Shown: positions 1 through 8,719, counted from the stretch's first letter. The stretch is 64,000 bases of DNA from Candidatus Gastranaerophilales bacterium (GCA_944324395.1 CALUWC010000001.1:124001-188000), one strand, 5' to 3'. The notes: generated by a model not told the origin, from the sequence alone. Numbers and translations are program-made.

Positions 1-81
1 ATGTTTTTGTAAAAAGTTTTGAATCATTTAAGTGTTTCCTTTTGTATTATTATACATGATTAGTTAAAAAAGTAAAGAGGT

Positions 82-435
82 TTAAGCCTCGGCTTTAAGA
101 TCTGCTTTTCTGGCTCGATTTGCGTTAATTTTATTATCTATATATCTGCCGATACCGTAAGCAAAAGCTATGTCAATTACGTAACCGAATATGTTTAGCG
201 GAGTTTTTAATTTAGGGCTGATATTTTTATTGAAGGTTTTTAACAAATCAAACAATGTGTCGTTGGCTGTAGACAGTAATTTTGCAACAATATTATTTTT
301 CCATATCTTGGGACTGAGGTCGATTGCGGCAGCACTAACAAGCCCTATAGAAGTTGCAATATTTGATTTTTGGTAAGTGTTGCCTTTTTCGGTTTTTGCC
401 TGATAACCAATGGGATTTAATGTTTCGATTCTCAT
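82..435 (-). CDS. Hypothetical protein, 117 aa
   Basis: I do not recognise this protein. It starts at ATG with an upstream AAAGGAAAT ribosome site. It has no signal peptide. Two mildly hydrophobic stretches are visible, about residues 25-40 and 79-98, and the C-terminus is rich in Lys, Arg and Ala. The N-terminus (MRIETLNPIGYQAK) is a polar, Asn/Gln/Lys-rich lead of the kind also seen on other unplaced proteins of this window. It may be a peripheral or single-span membrane protein; no function can be given. The reading frame is clean and has its own ribosome site, so it is likely real. Confidence 0.6.
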   Translation of the reverse strand: MRIETLNPIGYQAKTEKGNTYQKSNIATSIGLVSAAAIDLSPKIWKNNIVAKLLSTANDTLFDLLKTFNKNISPKLKTPLNIFGYVIDIAFAYGIGRYIDNKINANRARKADLKAEA

Positions 436-493
436 ATTATTTCCTTTATAATTACTTTCAATTTTAAAAAGCTGCTGAATAAAAAATATTGCG

Positions 494-778
494 CTATTCG
501 AAAGCTTTATTAAGTAAATTTAACTTTTCCGAATTATTGGTAATAAAAAGAATAGTTTTTTCTTTAGAGGTTTCTCCTTTAAGAATTTTTATTGAAGTTT
601 TGGGAATTTTAAATGTCTTAGATAGAAATTCAATCAAAGCTTTGTTTGCTTTTCCTTCAATCGGCTGGGCAGTAATTTTAATTTTAAAAATTTCCCCGTC
701 TTTAATAATTTCATTTTTAGATGAGTTAGGAGAAATTTTAATATTTACAATCAATCCTTCATTAGTTTGCTTAATCAT
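494..778 (-). CDS. YggU/DUF167 family protein, 94 aa
   Basis: The sequence matches the small DUF167 (UPF0235, YggU-like) fold: an early VNIKISPNSSKNEI strand segment, then KIKITAQPIEGKANKALIEFLSK, where the family motif P-x-x-G-x-A-N-x-A-L is intact, and a C-terminal KGETSKEKTILF strand. Family length is usually 80-110 residues, so this is full length. The biochemical role of the family is unknown. There is no Shine-Dalgarno; instead an extended -10 (TGT-TATATT) ends six bases before the ATG, which predicts a leaderless mRNA. Confidence 0.85.
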   Translation of the reverse strand: MIKQTNEGLIVNIKISPNSSKNEIIKDGEIFKIKITAQPIEGKANKALIEFLSKTFKIPKTSIKILKGETSKEKTILFITNNSEKLNLLNKAFE

Positions 779-784
779 AACTCA

Positions 785-793
785 AATATAACA
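785..793 (-). promoter_or_regulatory. Extended -10 box six bases before the DUF167 start
   Basis: Reading the minus strand, TGT-TATATT is followed by TGAGTT and then the ATG of the DUF167 gene. With transcription starting about seven bases after the -10 box, the first base of the mRNA would be the A of the start codon. The same spacing recurs at several other genes of the window. Confidence 0.45.
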
Positions 794-832
794 TAAATTT
801 ATATATAATATTAAATTATTAGAAAATATAAT

Positions 833-920
833 TAGCGTCAGTTAATGAAACAGCATTAAGCCGGGTTTTGTTTGAGCTATGGCGAGTTAACCCGGCATAG
901 GTTGAATTTTACTGACGCTA
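833..920. repeat. Nested inverted repeat in spacer
   Basis: An outer pair of perfect 10-base arms, TAGCGTCAGT (833-842) and ACTGACGCTA (911-920), encloses an inner pair of 8-base arms, GCCGGGTT (860-867) and AACCCGGC (889-896). Together they would fold into a long two-tier stem. The element lies upstream of rel and 55 bases upstream of the DUF167 gene. It has no T-tract, so it is not a plain terminator. It looks like a palindromic intergenic element or a structured RNA. Confidence 0.6.
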
Positions 921-931
921 TTTGGTCGATA

Positions 932-1137
932 GTTTTTCTTTCTTTGCTTAGTTTCTTTCTTTTTGCTTATCCAAAAAGAAAGAAATTAAGTGCGGGTTTG
1001 GGTACGCATAGTACCCAATTGTATTTAATTTTTTAATTTAAAAAATATTGATTTTTTTACTTAATTTTTTTATTCTTCATTTCTTTCTCTTTGTTTGCCA
1101 GGCAAAGAGAAAGAAATAGAAGCAAAGAAAGAGAAAC
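932..1137. repeat. Hairpin-rich intergenic repeat island
   Basis: The 640-base spacer before rel has no credible gene but is full of structure. There is a perfect 14-bp hairpin of pyrimidine/purine arms at 952-985 (TTTCTTTCTTTTTG with loop CTTATC), an 8-bp hairpin around GGGTAC/GTACCC at 998-1018, and a second 14-bp hairpin at 1080-1116 (TTTCTTTCTCTTTG). A near-perfect outer pair, 932-947 against 1122-1137, brackets all three. Further on, AAAGCGGGTA (1176-1185) pairs with TACCCGCTTT (1246-1255). It resembles a dispersed palindromic repeat family. Confidence 0.7.
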
Positions 1138-1418
1138 AGGCTTAAGCTCGTTAATCAATTGTATAAGCTCAACTTAAAGCGGGTAAACTCACTTAATTGC
1201 TTATTCTAAATTTATTTTAGTATCTATTTTTTGACGTTCAAACAATACCCGCTTTTGTTGTTATTTCGCTCACATTGATTACTCGCTTTTATTTTAATTT
1301 AATTATTATTTTCTGATAATAAATATTATGTTATTTATAAAATTTCTCTAATCTTTTTATATGAAATTTGTCGGATTTGATTGAAAATCTTTTATCAAAT
1401 TTATATCATTATTGTATT

Positions 1419-3638
1419 ATGTCAGACATAGAAACATTTAAAGAGATAAAAGAGTTATTGGTTTCACAGAAGCATTCGCCTGAAGACATTGCACTGGTTG
1501 AAAAAGCTTATAAATTTGCCAAAAAGCTTCATGACGGTCAATTTAGGGTGTCGGGAGAGCCATATATTATACACCCTTGCGAAGTTGCAAAAATCTTAGC
1601 CGGACTTGAAGTTGATACCCATACATTGATAGCGGCATTTTTACACGATGTTCTTGAAGATACCGATACAAAACCTGAAATTATAGAACAAATGTTTGGT
1701 TCTGATGTTTTGTCTTTGGTTCAGGGGGTTACAAAACTAAGCAAATTAAAGTTTAAATCAAAAGAAGAACGCCAAGCTGAGAATTTCCGACGTTTGTTTA
1801 TAGCAATGGCAAATGATATCAGGGTTATATTTTTGAAGCTTGCAGACAGACTGCATAATATGAGAACCCTTAATTTTATGGAGGAGACAAAGCAGAAAAA
1901 AATAGCACAGGAAACATTGGATATTTTTGCTCCTCTTGCAAACAGATTAGGTATTTATAAGATAAAAGCCGAATTAGAAGATTTAGCATTGCGATATCTT
2001 GATCCTGAGAAATATTTTGAGATTGTTCAGTTAGTTGCCCAAACTAAGGCAGATAGAGAATTAACAGTTAACATGCTGATAGATAAAATTTCGCAAGATG
2101 TCAAAAAAAGCGGAATTAATGCACAAATTACAGGGCGGGCAAAACATTATTATAGTATTTATGCAAAAATGAAGCGTCAAAATATTGCATTTGATGATTT
2201 GTATGATATTACGGCAGTCAGAGTAATTGTTGATACGGTCAGGGAATGTTATGAAGTTTTAGGTTTAATACATTCACAATTTAAGCCTATTCCCGGCCGA
2301 TTTAAGGATTATATAGCAATGCCGAAAGGTAATATGTATCAATCCTTGCATACTTCTGTAATAGGCCCTCGTTCAAAGCCATTGGAAGTACAAATAAGAA
2401 CCTGGCAGATGCATCAGGTAGCGGAATACGGTATTGCTGCTCACTGGAGATATAAAGAAAAAGGTTCACAAAAAGCTGATAATGCTGCAGATTTGAAATT
2501 TTCATGGATGCATAAACTTGTTGAATACGACAAAGAGATGAAAAATGCTGAAGATTACGTAAAAAGCGTTAAATTGGATTTGTTTTCTGATCAAGTTTTT
2601 GCGTTCACTCCAAACGGCGACGTTTTAGATTTACCCAAGAATGCCACCCCTGTTGATTTTTCATACAGGATACACTCAGATGTCGGTCATAAAACCGTCG
2701 GAGCTTTAATTAACGGCAGGATTGTACCGTTGAATACAAAAATTAAAAACGGTGATATTGTTGAAATTTTAACCTCAAAAACTCCGGCTCCAAGGTTAGA
2801 CTGGCTTACTTTTGTTGTGACAAAACAGGCCGCACAAAAGATAAGACAGTGGTTTAAGAAGAATAACAGAGAAGAACATGTTAAGCTTGGAAAATCCAAC
2901 CTTGAACATGAATTAACTAAAGCTGTTTTTGATGATTATGTAAAGCAAGGCGAATTTGATAAAGTTGCCAAAATAATGAATTATCAGTCTGCAGAAGATT
3001 TATTTGCGGCTTTGGGTTATGGAGAAACAACATTAAGTAAAATAATAAATAAACTCAAAAAACCTCAAGAAAAGAAACCGGAAGATAATTTTCATACATC
3101 AAACAGAAAAAGTTCCAACAAAGATATTGAGGGTCTTGAAGGTTTGATGTACTCGTTTGCAATGTGCTGTTCTCCGATTCCCGGGGAACCTATTGTGGGT
3201 GTTATTACAAGATCTAAAGGTGTTTCGGTACATAGAATTGATTGCAAAACTCTTGAAACTATTCCGCATGAACGCCTTATGAATATAAAGTGGGCGGGTA
3301 TCAATACAAATAAAACCTATAATACAACAATAAGAATTGAAACGGCTGAAAAGCTCGGATTGCTCAAAGATGTTATCTCTGCTGTTTCTGATAATAATGC
3401 CAATATTGTTAATGCAACCATTAAAACCAAAAACCATGTGGGAATTATTGAGATAGGGCTTGAGCTTGATAATATCGATACTTTGAAAAAAGTTATTGCC
3501 TGTATCCAATCTTTGCCCGATGTATTCAGTGTCAAACGTATTCAGACATCATCAAGTATGTTGAAAAAATCTTCGCCGCAAAAGACACAGAAGAATTACA
3601 AACATAAAAGAAATGATAAAAATAGTGAAGGTAAATAA
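1419..3638 (+). CDS. rel: Bifunctional (p)ppGpp synthetase/hydrolase Rel
   Basis: This protein makes and degrades the alarmone (p)ppGpp and sets the stringent response. Domains appear in order: HD hydrolase with intact AAFLHDVLEDT; synthetase domain with YDITAVRVIV and GRFKDYIAMPK; TGS domain (DQVFAFTPNGDVLDLP); the CC/zinc-finger region with FAMCCSPIPG; and a C-terminal ACT domain (about the last 80 residues before a basic tail). RFKD in the synthetase domain, rather than the EFDD of monofunctional RelA, fits a two-activity enzyme. An in-frame TTG at 1368 would add 17 residues; I prefer ATG 1419 because the extension is not family-like. Neither start has a clear ribosome site. The basic tail (KHKRNDKNSEGK) is unusual. 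Confidence 0.93.
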   Translation: MSDIETFKEIKELLVSQKHSPEDIALVEKAYKFAKKLHDGQFRVSGEPYIIHPCEVAKILAGLEVDTHTLIAAFLHDVLEDTDTKPEIIEQMFGSDVLSLVQGVTKLSKLKFKSKEERQAENFRRLFIAMANDIRVIFLKLADRLHNMRTLNFMEETKQKKIAQETLDIFAPLANRLGIYKIKAELEDLALRYLDPEKYFEIVQLVAQTKADRELTVNMLIDKISQDVKKSGINAQITGRAKHYYSIYAKMKRQNIAFDDLYDITAVRVIVDTVRECYEVLGLIHSQFKPIPGRFKDYIAMPKGNMYQSLHTSVIGPRSKPLEVQIRTWQMHQVAEYGIAAHWRYKEKGSQKADNAADLKFSWMHKLVEYDKEMKNAEDYVKSVKLDLFSDQVFAFTPNGDVLDLPKNATPVDFSYRIHSDVGHKTVGALINGRIVPLNTKIKNGDIVEILTSKTPAPRLDWLTFVVTKQAAQKIRQWFKKNNREEHVKLGKSNLEHELTKAVFDDYVKQGEFDKVAKIMNYQSAEDLFAALGYGETTLSKIINKLKKPQEKKPEDNFHTSNRKSSNKDIEGLEGLMYSFAMCCSPIPGEPIVGVITRSKGVSVHRIDCKTLETIPHERLMNIKWAGINTNKTYNTTIRIETAEKLGLLKDVISAVSDNNANIVNATIKTKNHVGIIEIGLELDNIDTLKKVIACIQSLPDVFSVKRIQTSSSMLKKSSPQKTQKNYKHKRNDKNSEGK

Positions 3639-3655
3639 TAAAGGAGTTTTTAAAA

Positions 3656-4216
3656 ATGTCAGTACCGGTTATTACATTAGAAAATATTTGGAAAATATAC
3701 TTTTATATTGCTGTTTTTGCAACAATATTGTTTGTTATAAAAATGATTATGTTTGCAATTGTCGGCGGCGACAGTGAAGTTTCTGCAGATTTCAATACCG
3801 AAACCGATGTTGATCCATCATTTAATTTTATTTCTATTCAAACAGTAATTGCTTTTTTTATGGGATTTGGCTGGATGGGTTATGCAGGATTGCATCAGTT
3901 TGAACTGGGGCAATTATTGAATTTTATTATTTCGTTTGCTGTCGGTTTAGTTTTTATGTTTGGAACAGGCTATCTTATGTTTTTAACTAAAAAATTAGAA
4001 AAAAATGTAAAAAAAGATAAAACGACGGCACTAAATCAAGTCGGTAAGGCTTATACTTCTTTTGAACCGAATTCAACCGGTCAGATTGAAGTTGATATAA
4101 ATGGTCAGCTTTCTGTTGTTAATGCCAAGAATGCAACCTCTGACAAAATAAATGCATTTGATGCTGTTAAGGTTGTCAAGGTTGAAGATGATTTATTGTA
4201 TATAGAAAAAGTTTAA
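3656..4216 (+). CDS. NfeD-like membrane protein, flotillin partner
   Basis: The 186-residue protein has three predicted membrane spans: about residues 13-35, 58-80 and 87-110. A C-terminal OB-like domain follows, with the NfeD pattern: a glycine-rich entry (QVGKAYTSFEPNSTGQIEVD), an Ala/Asn segment, then AFDAVKVVKVEDDLLYIEKV. NfeD proteins are encoded next to flotillin-type SPFH proteins, as in the B. subtilis yuaF-floT pair, and a flotillin gene starts 37 bases downstream here. The ribosome site AAGGAG is clear. The likely role is membrane organisation together with the flotillin. No NfeD protease domain is present, so this is the short form. Confidence 0.75.
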   Translation: MSVPVITLENIWKIYFYIAVFATILFVIKMIMFAIVGGDSEVSADFNTETDVDPSFNFISIQTVIAFFMGFGWMGYAGLHQFELGQLLNFIISFAVGLVFMFGTGYLMFLTKKLEKNVKKDKTTALNQVGKAYTSFEPNSTGQIEVDINGQLSVVNAKNATSDKINAFDAVKVVKVEDDLLYIEKV

Positions 4217-4253
4217 AATAATAAGTTAGTACAAAAAAATAGGAGAAGAGAAA

Positions 4254-5675
4254 ATGTTCGGTTTAATGATTGCAGGTGCATTAGTCTTGATTTCAATTTT
4301 TGTATTTATTGCAAATCAGTACAAAAGATGCCCTTCCAACAAAATTATTGTAGTTTATGGTAAAACTGGCGGAGAACAAACCGCTAAATGTGTACATGGC
4401 GGCGGAACTTTTATAATTCCTTTAATTCAGGATTACGGTGTTTTGTCATTAGAACCAATGACAACTGATATTGATTTAAAAGGTGCATTGTCAAAGGGTA
4501 ATATACGTGTTGCTGTTCCTTCAACATTTACTTTCGGGATTTCAACAGACGAAAGAATTATGTTGAATGCTGCAGAACGTCTTTTAGGTTTGACAAAAGA
4601 TGATGTAATTACCCAGGCAAGTGATATTATCTTAGGTCAATTGCGTCTGGCAATTGCTACTTTAACAATTGAAGAAATCAACCAGGATAGAGAAAAATTT
4701 CTTGAACAAATTAACGCAAATGTTAACACCGAGTTAAATAAGATTGGTCTGGAAATTATTAACGTAAATATCAAAGATATTACAGATGAGTCAGGATATA
4801 TTGATGCAATCGGTAAAAAAGCAGCAGCAGAAGCAATAAACAAAGCAAAAGTTGAAGTTGCACAACAGGAAAAACTTGGTGCTGTTGGAGAAGCTTCAGC
4901 TAACAAAGAAAAAGAAGTACAGGTTGCAGAACAAACTGCCCAAACCTTTATCGGTAAAACAAATGCAGATAGAGAACAACGTATTAAAACAGCAGAACTT
5001 GAAGCTCAGGCAGTTGAAGGTGAAAATATTTCCAAAGCCAATATCGCAGAATACAATGCAACTCTTGCTGTTAAACAGGCAGATGCATATAGAGAAGGTG
5101 AAGTTGCAAAAGCTAATGCTCAGCGTGATGTATTGATGGCTCAAAAAGAACAGGAAGAAGCAAAACTAAAAAAAGAAGAACTTGCAAGACAGGAAGTTGA
5201 AAAATTAAAAATTCAAGTAGAAGCTGATGCGGAAGCTGAAAGACTAAGACGTATTGCGGCCGGTCAGGCTGATGCAATCAGGGCAAAATATTTTGCTGAA
5301 GCAGAAGGTGTTAAGGCTGTATTGGAAGCAAAAGCTCAAGGTTATGATGACTTGGTTAAAATTTCCAACAATAGACCTGAAATTGCAACAAGCTTCCTGA
5401 TGATTGAAAAAATTGAAAAAATTGTTGAAAAACAAGTTGAAGCAATTAAAAATATTAAATTTGATAAGATTACAGTTTGGGACGGTGGTACAGGTTCTGC
5501 CAGCGGTTCAACTACAGCTAATTTCATGAGAGATTTAATCAAATCCCTTCCTGCAATGCACGATCTTGCAAATCAGGCAGGAATAGAGCTTCCTCAGATT
5601 CTGGGTAAAGTTGATAACGGTATGACTGAAGTTAAACCTGCTGCTGTCAAATCAGATTCTTCAGATGAAAAGTAG
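4254..5675 (+). CDS. Flotillin-like SPFH/band 7 protein
   Basis: The protein has an N-terminal membrane anchor (about residues 3-20), an SPFH domain to about residue 190 (VAVPSTFTFGISTDERIML, ITDESGYIDAIGKKAAAEA), and a long Ala/Glu/Lys-rich helical flotillin region with many AEA/EAE repeats to about residue 380. A C-terminal segment includes a GTGSASGSTTANFMRDLI linker. Its length (473 aa) is close to that of YqiK/FloT-type flotillins. Flotillins scaffold membrane microdomains and signalling or secretion complexes. It is co-transcribed with the NfeD-like gene (ribosome site AGGAGAAG), and a strong terminator follows. Confidence 0.88.
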   Translation: MFGLMIAGALVLISIFVFIANQYKRCPSNKIIVVYGKTGGEQTAKCVHGGGTFIIPLIQDYGVLSLEPMTTDIDLKGALSKGNIRVAVPSTFTFGISTDERIMLNAAERLLGLTKDDVITQASDIILGQLRLAIATLTIEEINQDREKFLEQINANVNTELNKIGLEIINVNIKDITDESGYIDAIGKKAAAEAINKAKVEVAQQEKLGAVGEASANKEKEVQVAEQTAQTFIGKTNADREQRIKTAELEAQAVEGENISKANIAEYNATLAVKQADAYREGEVAKANAQRDVLMAQKEQEEAKLKKEELARQEVEKLKIQVEADAEAERLRRIAAGQADAIRAKYFAEAEGVKAVLEAKAQGYDDLVKISNNRPEIATSFLMIEKIEKIVEKQVEAIKNIKFDKITVWDGGTGSASGSTTANFMRDLIKSLPAMHDLANQAGIELPQILGKVDNGMTEVKPAAVKSDSSDEK

Positions 5676-5690
5676 ATACATACTATTTTC

Positions 5691-5730
5691 AAAAAAGGGG
5701 TTGGATATCCAATATCCAACCCCTTTTTTT
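5691..5730 (+). terminator. Strong rho-independent terminator after flotillin gene
   Basis: Perfect 18-bp arms (5691-5708 and 5712-5729) surround a three-base loop, with AAAAAAGGGG on the left arm and CCCCTTTTTT on the right. It closes the rel/NfeD/flotillin group. The A/T symmetry means it could act from both strands, but no gene reads into it from the right. Confidence 0.92.
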
Positions 5731-5856
5731 GTGTATAAGATTATCTGATAGCATCATATATTTCAGTTGAATTTGTAAAAACCTTGTTATACTTAATGCA
5801 AAATTTTGTGATTTGTTGTATAATTTTATCAAGATTTATTAGAAGGAGAGAACCCG

Positions 5857-6699
5857 ATGGGATATAAAATTTTATCAAAAAAAGAAATTTGTCCAAATCA
5901 ATATGAAATTACTATTGATGCCCCTTATGTGGTTAGAAATGCTCAAGCAGGACAATTTATAATATTTAGAGTAGAAGAAGACGGTGAGAGAGTTCCGCTG
6001 ACTATTGCCGATGTTGATAAAGAAAATGGTGTTTTGACACTGGTATTTATGGCTGTAGGTTATTCTACGAAGAAATTGGCAACTTTAGAAGTTGGCGATG
6101 AACTGGTAGATCTCGTCGGGCCTCTTGGCAAGCCTACTCATATTAAAAAATACGGTACAGCTGTGTGTGTGGCAGGCGGATACGGTGCTGCACCATGCTA
6201 TTTGATATCTAAAGCATTAAAAGATGCAGGCAATAAAGTTTATATGATTGCCGGAGCAAGAACTAAAGAGTTGTTGTTCTGGGAAGATAAAATGAAAGAT
6301 GCCTGTACTGAGCTGTATTTAACTACTGATGACGGTTCATACGGTATTAAAGGTTTTGGTACTACAGTGCTAAAAGATATTATTGATAGAGAAAAAGTTG
6401 ATTATGTTATTGCAGTAGGTCCTATGCCTATGATGAGAGCTGTTGCAGATTTAACAAGAGATAAGGGTATTTATACAGAAGCAAGCATGAATCCGATTAT
6501 GGTCGACGGTACAGGTATGTGTGGAGCATGTAGAGTTACTGTTGGCGGTGAAACTAAGTTCGCATGTGTAGACGGGCCGGATTTTGATGCTCATAAGATA
6601 GATTTTGACGAGGTTATTAACAGAACTCGAATTTACAAAGATCAAGAGCGTAAACGCAGCGAAAATTGTAATTTATTGAAACAGGCAGAAAAAGTATAG
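5857..6699 (+). CDS. NfnA/SudB-like FAD-NAD(P)-2Fe-2S flavoprotein
   Basis: This is a ferredoxin-NADP reductase-family electron-transfer subunit (280 aa). It has an FAD-binding barrel with RVPLTIAD (about residue 47), an NAD(P)-binding segment CVAGGYGAAPCY (about residue 107), and a C-terminal [2Fe-2S] cluster loop with DGTGMCGACRV plus FACVDGPDFDAH. The loop pattern is that of the small subunit of NADH-dependent ferredoxin:NADP oxidoreductase (NfnA) and of sulfide dehydrogenase, also related to PyrK. The usual large partner (NfnB, GltD-like) is not in this window. Instead a small Cys protein and etfBA follow. The ribosome site AGGAGAG is clear. Confidence is high for the family and low for the physiological partner. 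Confidence 0.88.
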   Translation: MGYKILSKKEICPNQYEITIDAPYVVRNAQAGQFIIFRVEEDGERVPLTIADVDKENGVLTLVFMAVGYSTKKLATLEVGDELVDLVGPLGKPTHIKKYGTAVCVAGGYGAAPCYLISKALKDAGNKVYMIAGARTKELLFWEDKMKDACTELYLTTDDGSYGIKGFGTTVLKDIIDREKVDYVIAVGPMPMMRAVADLTRDKGIYTEASMNPIMVDGTGMCGACRVTVGGETKFACVDGPDFDAHKIDFDEVINRTRIYKDQERKRSENCNLLKQAEKV

Positions 6700-6711
6700 G
6701 AGAACGTTTAT

Positions 6712-6903
6712 ATGGGTAAAAATGATATTCCGGTTTGTCCGTTAGTTAGTATCGGTTCAGGTATTGATATGGTGTGCAGTCAGGTGAAATGTGCCTGGTA
6801 TGTTCCGAGTGTTCAAAAATGTGCAATGTATCTGCTTGCTTATAATGCATTGTTAGATGCTAATCAGAAGCAAAGAGCAAAACAACAACCGCAGCAACAT
6901 TAG
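6712..6903 (+). CDS. Small four-cysteine protein, 63 aa
   Basis: I do not recognise a named family. The protein has four cysteines at positions 9, 22, 27 and 37, spaced C-x12-C-x4-C-x9-C, embedded in VCPLVSIGSG and KCAWYVPSVQKCAMYL. The second half is a polar, Gln/Lys/Ala-rich tail. The cysteine layout could hold an iron-sulfur cluster or a metal. It sits 12 bases after the NfnA-like gene with its own AGGAG site, and 13 bases before etfB, so it is in an electron-transfer operon. A small cluster-binding or assembly subunit is a reasonable guess, nothing firmer. Confidence 0.75.
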   Translation: MGKNDIPVCPLVSIGSGIDMVCSQVKCAWYVPSVQKCAMYLLAYNALLDANQKQRAKQQPQQH

Positions 6904-6916
6904 TTAGTTAATTATT

Positions 6917-7714
6917 ATGAAAATTGCATTGTGTGTAAAGCAGGTTCCTGATACTACCGATATCAGATGGACGGAGAATAATACTATTCAACGAGAAGGT
7001 GTTGAAAGTATTATCAATCCGTATGATGTTTATGCAGCTGAACTTGCTTTGAATATAAAATCTGAAATTAGTGATGTTCATATAACCGTTTTTACTATGG
7101 GGCCTTCACAGGCAGAGGACATGCTCCGTAAGGTTTTGGCTTTGGGCTGTGATGATGCTGTTTTAGTGACTGATAAAAAGTTTGCCGGCTCCGATACTTA
7201 TGCTACAGGATTAACTTTATCAAGAGCAGTAAGGACGTATTTGCCGGATTTTGATTTGATTATCTGCGGGCAGTTTGCTGTAGACGGTGATACCGCTCAG
7301 ACAGGTCCTAACATAGCTAATTTTCTTGATATCCCCCAGGTTACTTATGTTAAGACCTTTGACAGTTGTGAAAATAATGAACTGTATTTAACAAGGGAAT
7401 TAGAAGATGGCATTGAAAAGGTAAAGGTTTCGCTGCCGGCTCTTTTATGTGTTCTGCAGCGTGATATTGAACCTCATAGAGCAACTATCAGAGGGGTTAT
7501 GAATGCTGTCAAAAAAGAAATTAAAAGGTGTACGATTTCGGATATAAATCTTTCTCCTGAAAATACCGGTATAAAAGGGTCGCCGACTTATGTCAGCAAA
7601 GCTTTTCGTAATGTATCTTCCCATAAGGCTGAAAAATTTACGCTAAGTACGAAAGACAGTGTGCAATTACTAAATGAAAAATTAAAAAGTTTAGGAGTTT
7701 TAAATAATGTCTGA
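6917..7714 (+). CDS. etfB: Electron-transfer flavoprotein beta subunit
   Basis: EtfB (265 aa, usual family length) pairs with EtfA and carries an AMP or a second FAD. Family marks are the start MKIALCVKQVPDT, the segment INPYDVYAAELAL, the nucleotide-binding stretch CGQFAVDGDTAQTGPNIANFL and PALLCVLQRDIEPH. No Shine-Dalgarno is visible 13 bases after the previous stop, so translation is probably coupled. Whether this is a bifurcating Etf cannot be told from motifs by eye; the neighbouring NfnA-like gene makes it worth asking. Confidence 0.95.
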   Translation: MKIALCVKQVPDTTDIRWTENNTIQREGVESIINPYDVYAAELALNIKSEISDVHITVFTMGPSQAEDMLRKVLALGCDDAVLVTDKKFAGSDTYATGLTLSRAVRTYLPDFDLIICGQFAVDGDTAQTGPNIANFLDIPQVTYVKTFDSCENNELYLTRELEDGIEKVKVSLPALLCVLQRDIEPHRATIRGVMNAVKKEIKRCTISDINLSPENTGIKGSPTYVSKAFRNVSSHKAEKFTLSTKDSVQLLNEKLKSLGVLNNV

Positions 7715-8711
7715 AGTCCAATATTCCGGAATATTGATATATGCACAATTAACACGTGAATTGTATATTCATACGGTGTTTTTTGAATTACTGGATAAGG
7801 CGAAAGAATTGTCGCAGAAATTAGGTTTGGTTGATGTCAATGCGGTTATATTTACAACTCCGGGGTTGATTGACGAGTATAAGGAATCTTTCAGAAATAA
7901 AGGTGTAAATAAGGTTTATTATTTTGAAGATGAAAGATTAAAAGATTATTCTACTGAATATTATTCAAAACTGCTGGTTGATTTGACCGGAGTAATAAAA
8001 CCTGAAATATTGCTGATAGGTGCAACAAATCAAGGCAGAGATTTGGCTCCCAGGGTTGCAAGTGCACTTCATACGGGATTAACTGCTGATTGTATAGAGC
8101 TTGATATCAATGAGAAGGGCAAGCTTGCGGCTACTCGTCCGACTTTTGGCGGACAGTTAATGGCAACTATTTTATGTAAAACATACCCGCAGATGGCTAC
8201 TGTTCGACCTAATGTTTTTAAAATTAATCTGAACGATAATTTTTTTGAAACGGAATTTGTTTCTTGTCCTGTCAATCTTGAGGGTATGGAGCCGCATGTG
8301 AAATTGTTAGAATTTAAAAGAACAGTTGATTCTGTTATAAACGATTTAGATTCGGCGGAAATTATTGTTACCGGCGGTAAAGGATTAAAAAATGACAAAG
8401 GTTTTGAATTATTAAGACGTTTTGCATCTTCTATCGGAGCATCAGTCGGGGCGACAAGAGGTGCTGTTGAAATGGGGCTTGCTTCATCAAGCATTCAGGT
8501 TGGTCAGACAGGTAAAACCGTTCATCCGAAAGTTTATATTGCCTGCGGAGTGTCAGGTGCAATTCAGCATACTGTCGGAATGGAAGGTTCTGATTATATA
8601 ATTGCCATAAATAACGATGAAAATGCTCCGATATTTGATATAGCAGATTGCGGGATTGTCGGAGATGTGTTTGAAATTCTGCCTGAATTTATAAATCAAA
8701 ATAAATCTTAA
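7707..8711 (+). CDS. etfA: Electron-transfer flavoprotein alpha subunit
   Basis: EtfA (334 aa) has an N-terminal Rossmann-like domain with GATNQGRDLAPRVASALHTGLTAD. The C-terminal FAD-binding domain carries ATRGAVEMGLASSSIQVGQTGKTVHP, then IACGVSGAIQHTVGMEGS and IINNDE-type contacts (AINNDENAPIF). It overlaps etfB by eight bases and uses an AGGAG site inside the end of etfB. There is no acyl-CoA dehydrogenase, FixC-like or lactate-dehydrogenase-like partner in the operon. The GlcD-type oxidase at 46-47 kb is a possible distant partner, but only by analogy. Confidence 0.95.
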   Translation: MSEVQYSGILIYAQLTRELYIHTVFFELLDKAKELSQKLGLVDVNAVIFTTPGLIDEYKESFRNKGVNKVYYFEDERLKDYSTEYYSKLLVDLTGVIKPEILLIGATNQGRDLAPRVASALHTGLTADCIELDINEKGKLAATRPTFGGQLMATILCKTYPQMATVRPNVFKINLNDNFFETEFVSCPVNLEGMEPHVKLLEFKRTVDSVINDLDSAEIIVTGGKGLKNDKGFELLRRFASSIGASVGATRGAVEMGLASSSIQVGQTGKTVHPKVYIACGVSGAIQHTVGMEGSDYIIAINNDENAPIFDIADCGIVGDVFEILPEFINQNKS

Positions 8712-8719
8712 AATATTGC

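Noticed and set aside
1368-1418. TTG start for rel adding 17 residues
   Set aside because: No ribosome site, and the added residues do not resemble the start of Rel proteins; kept only as an alternative.
3099-3509. Minus-strand frame of 136 codons inside rel
   Set aside because: Fully inside a strongly conserved gene, no start signal; a shadow.
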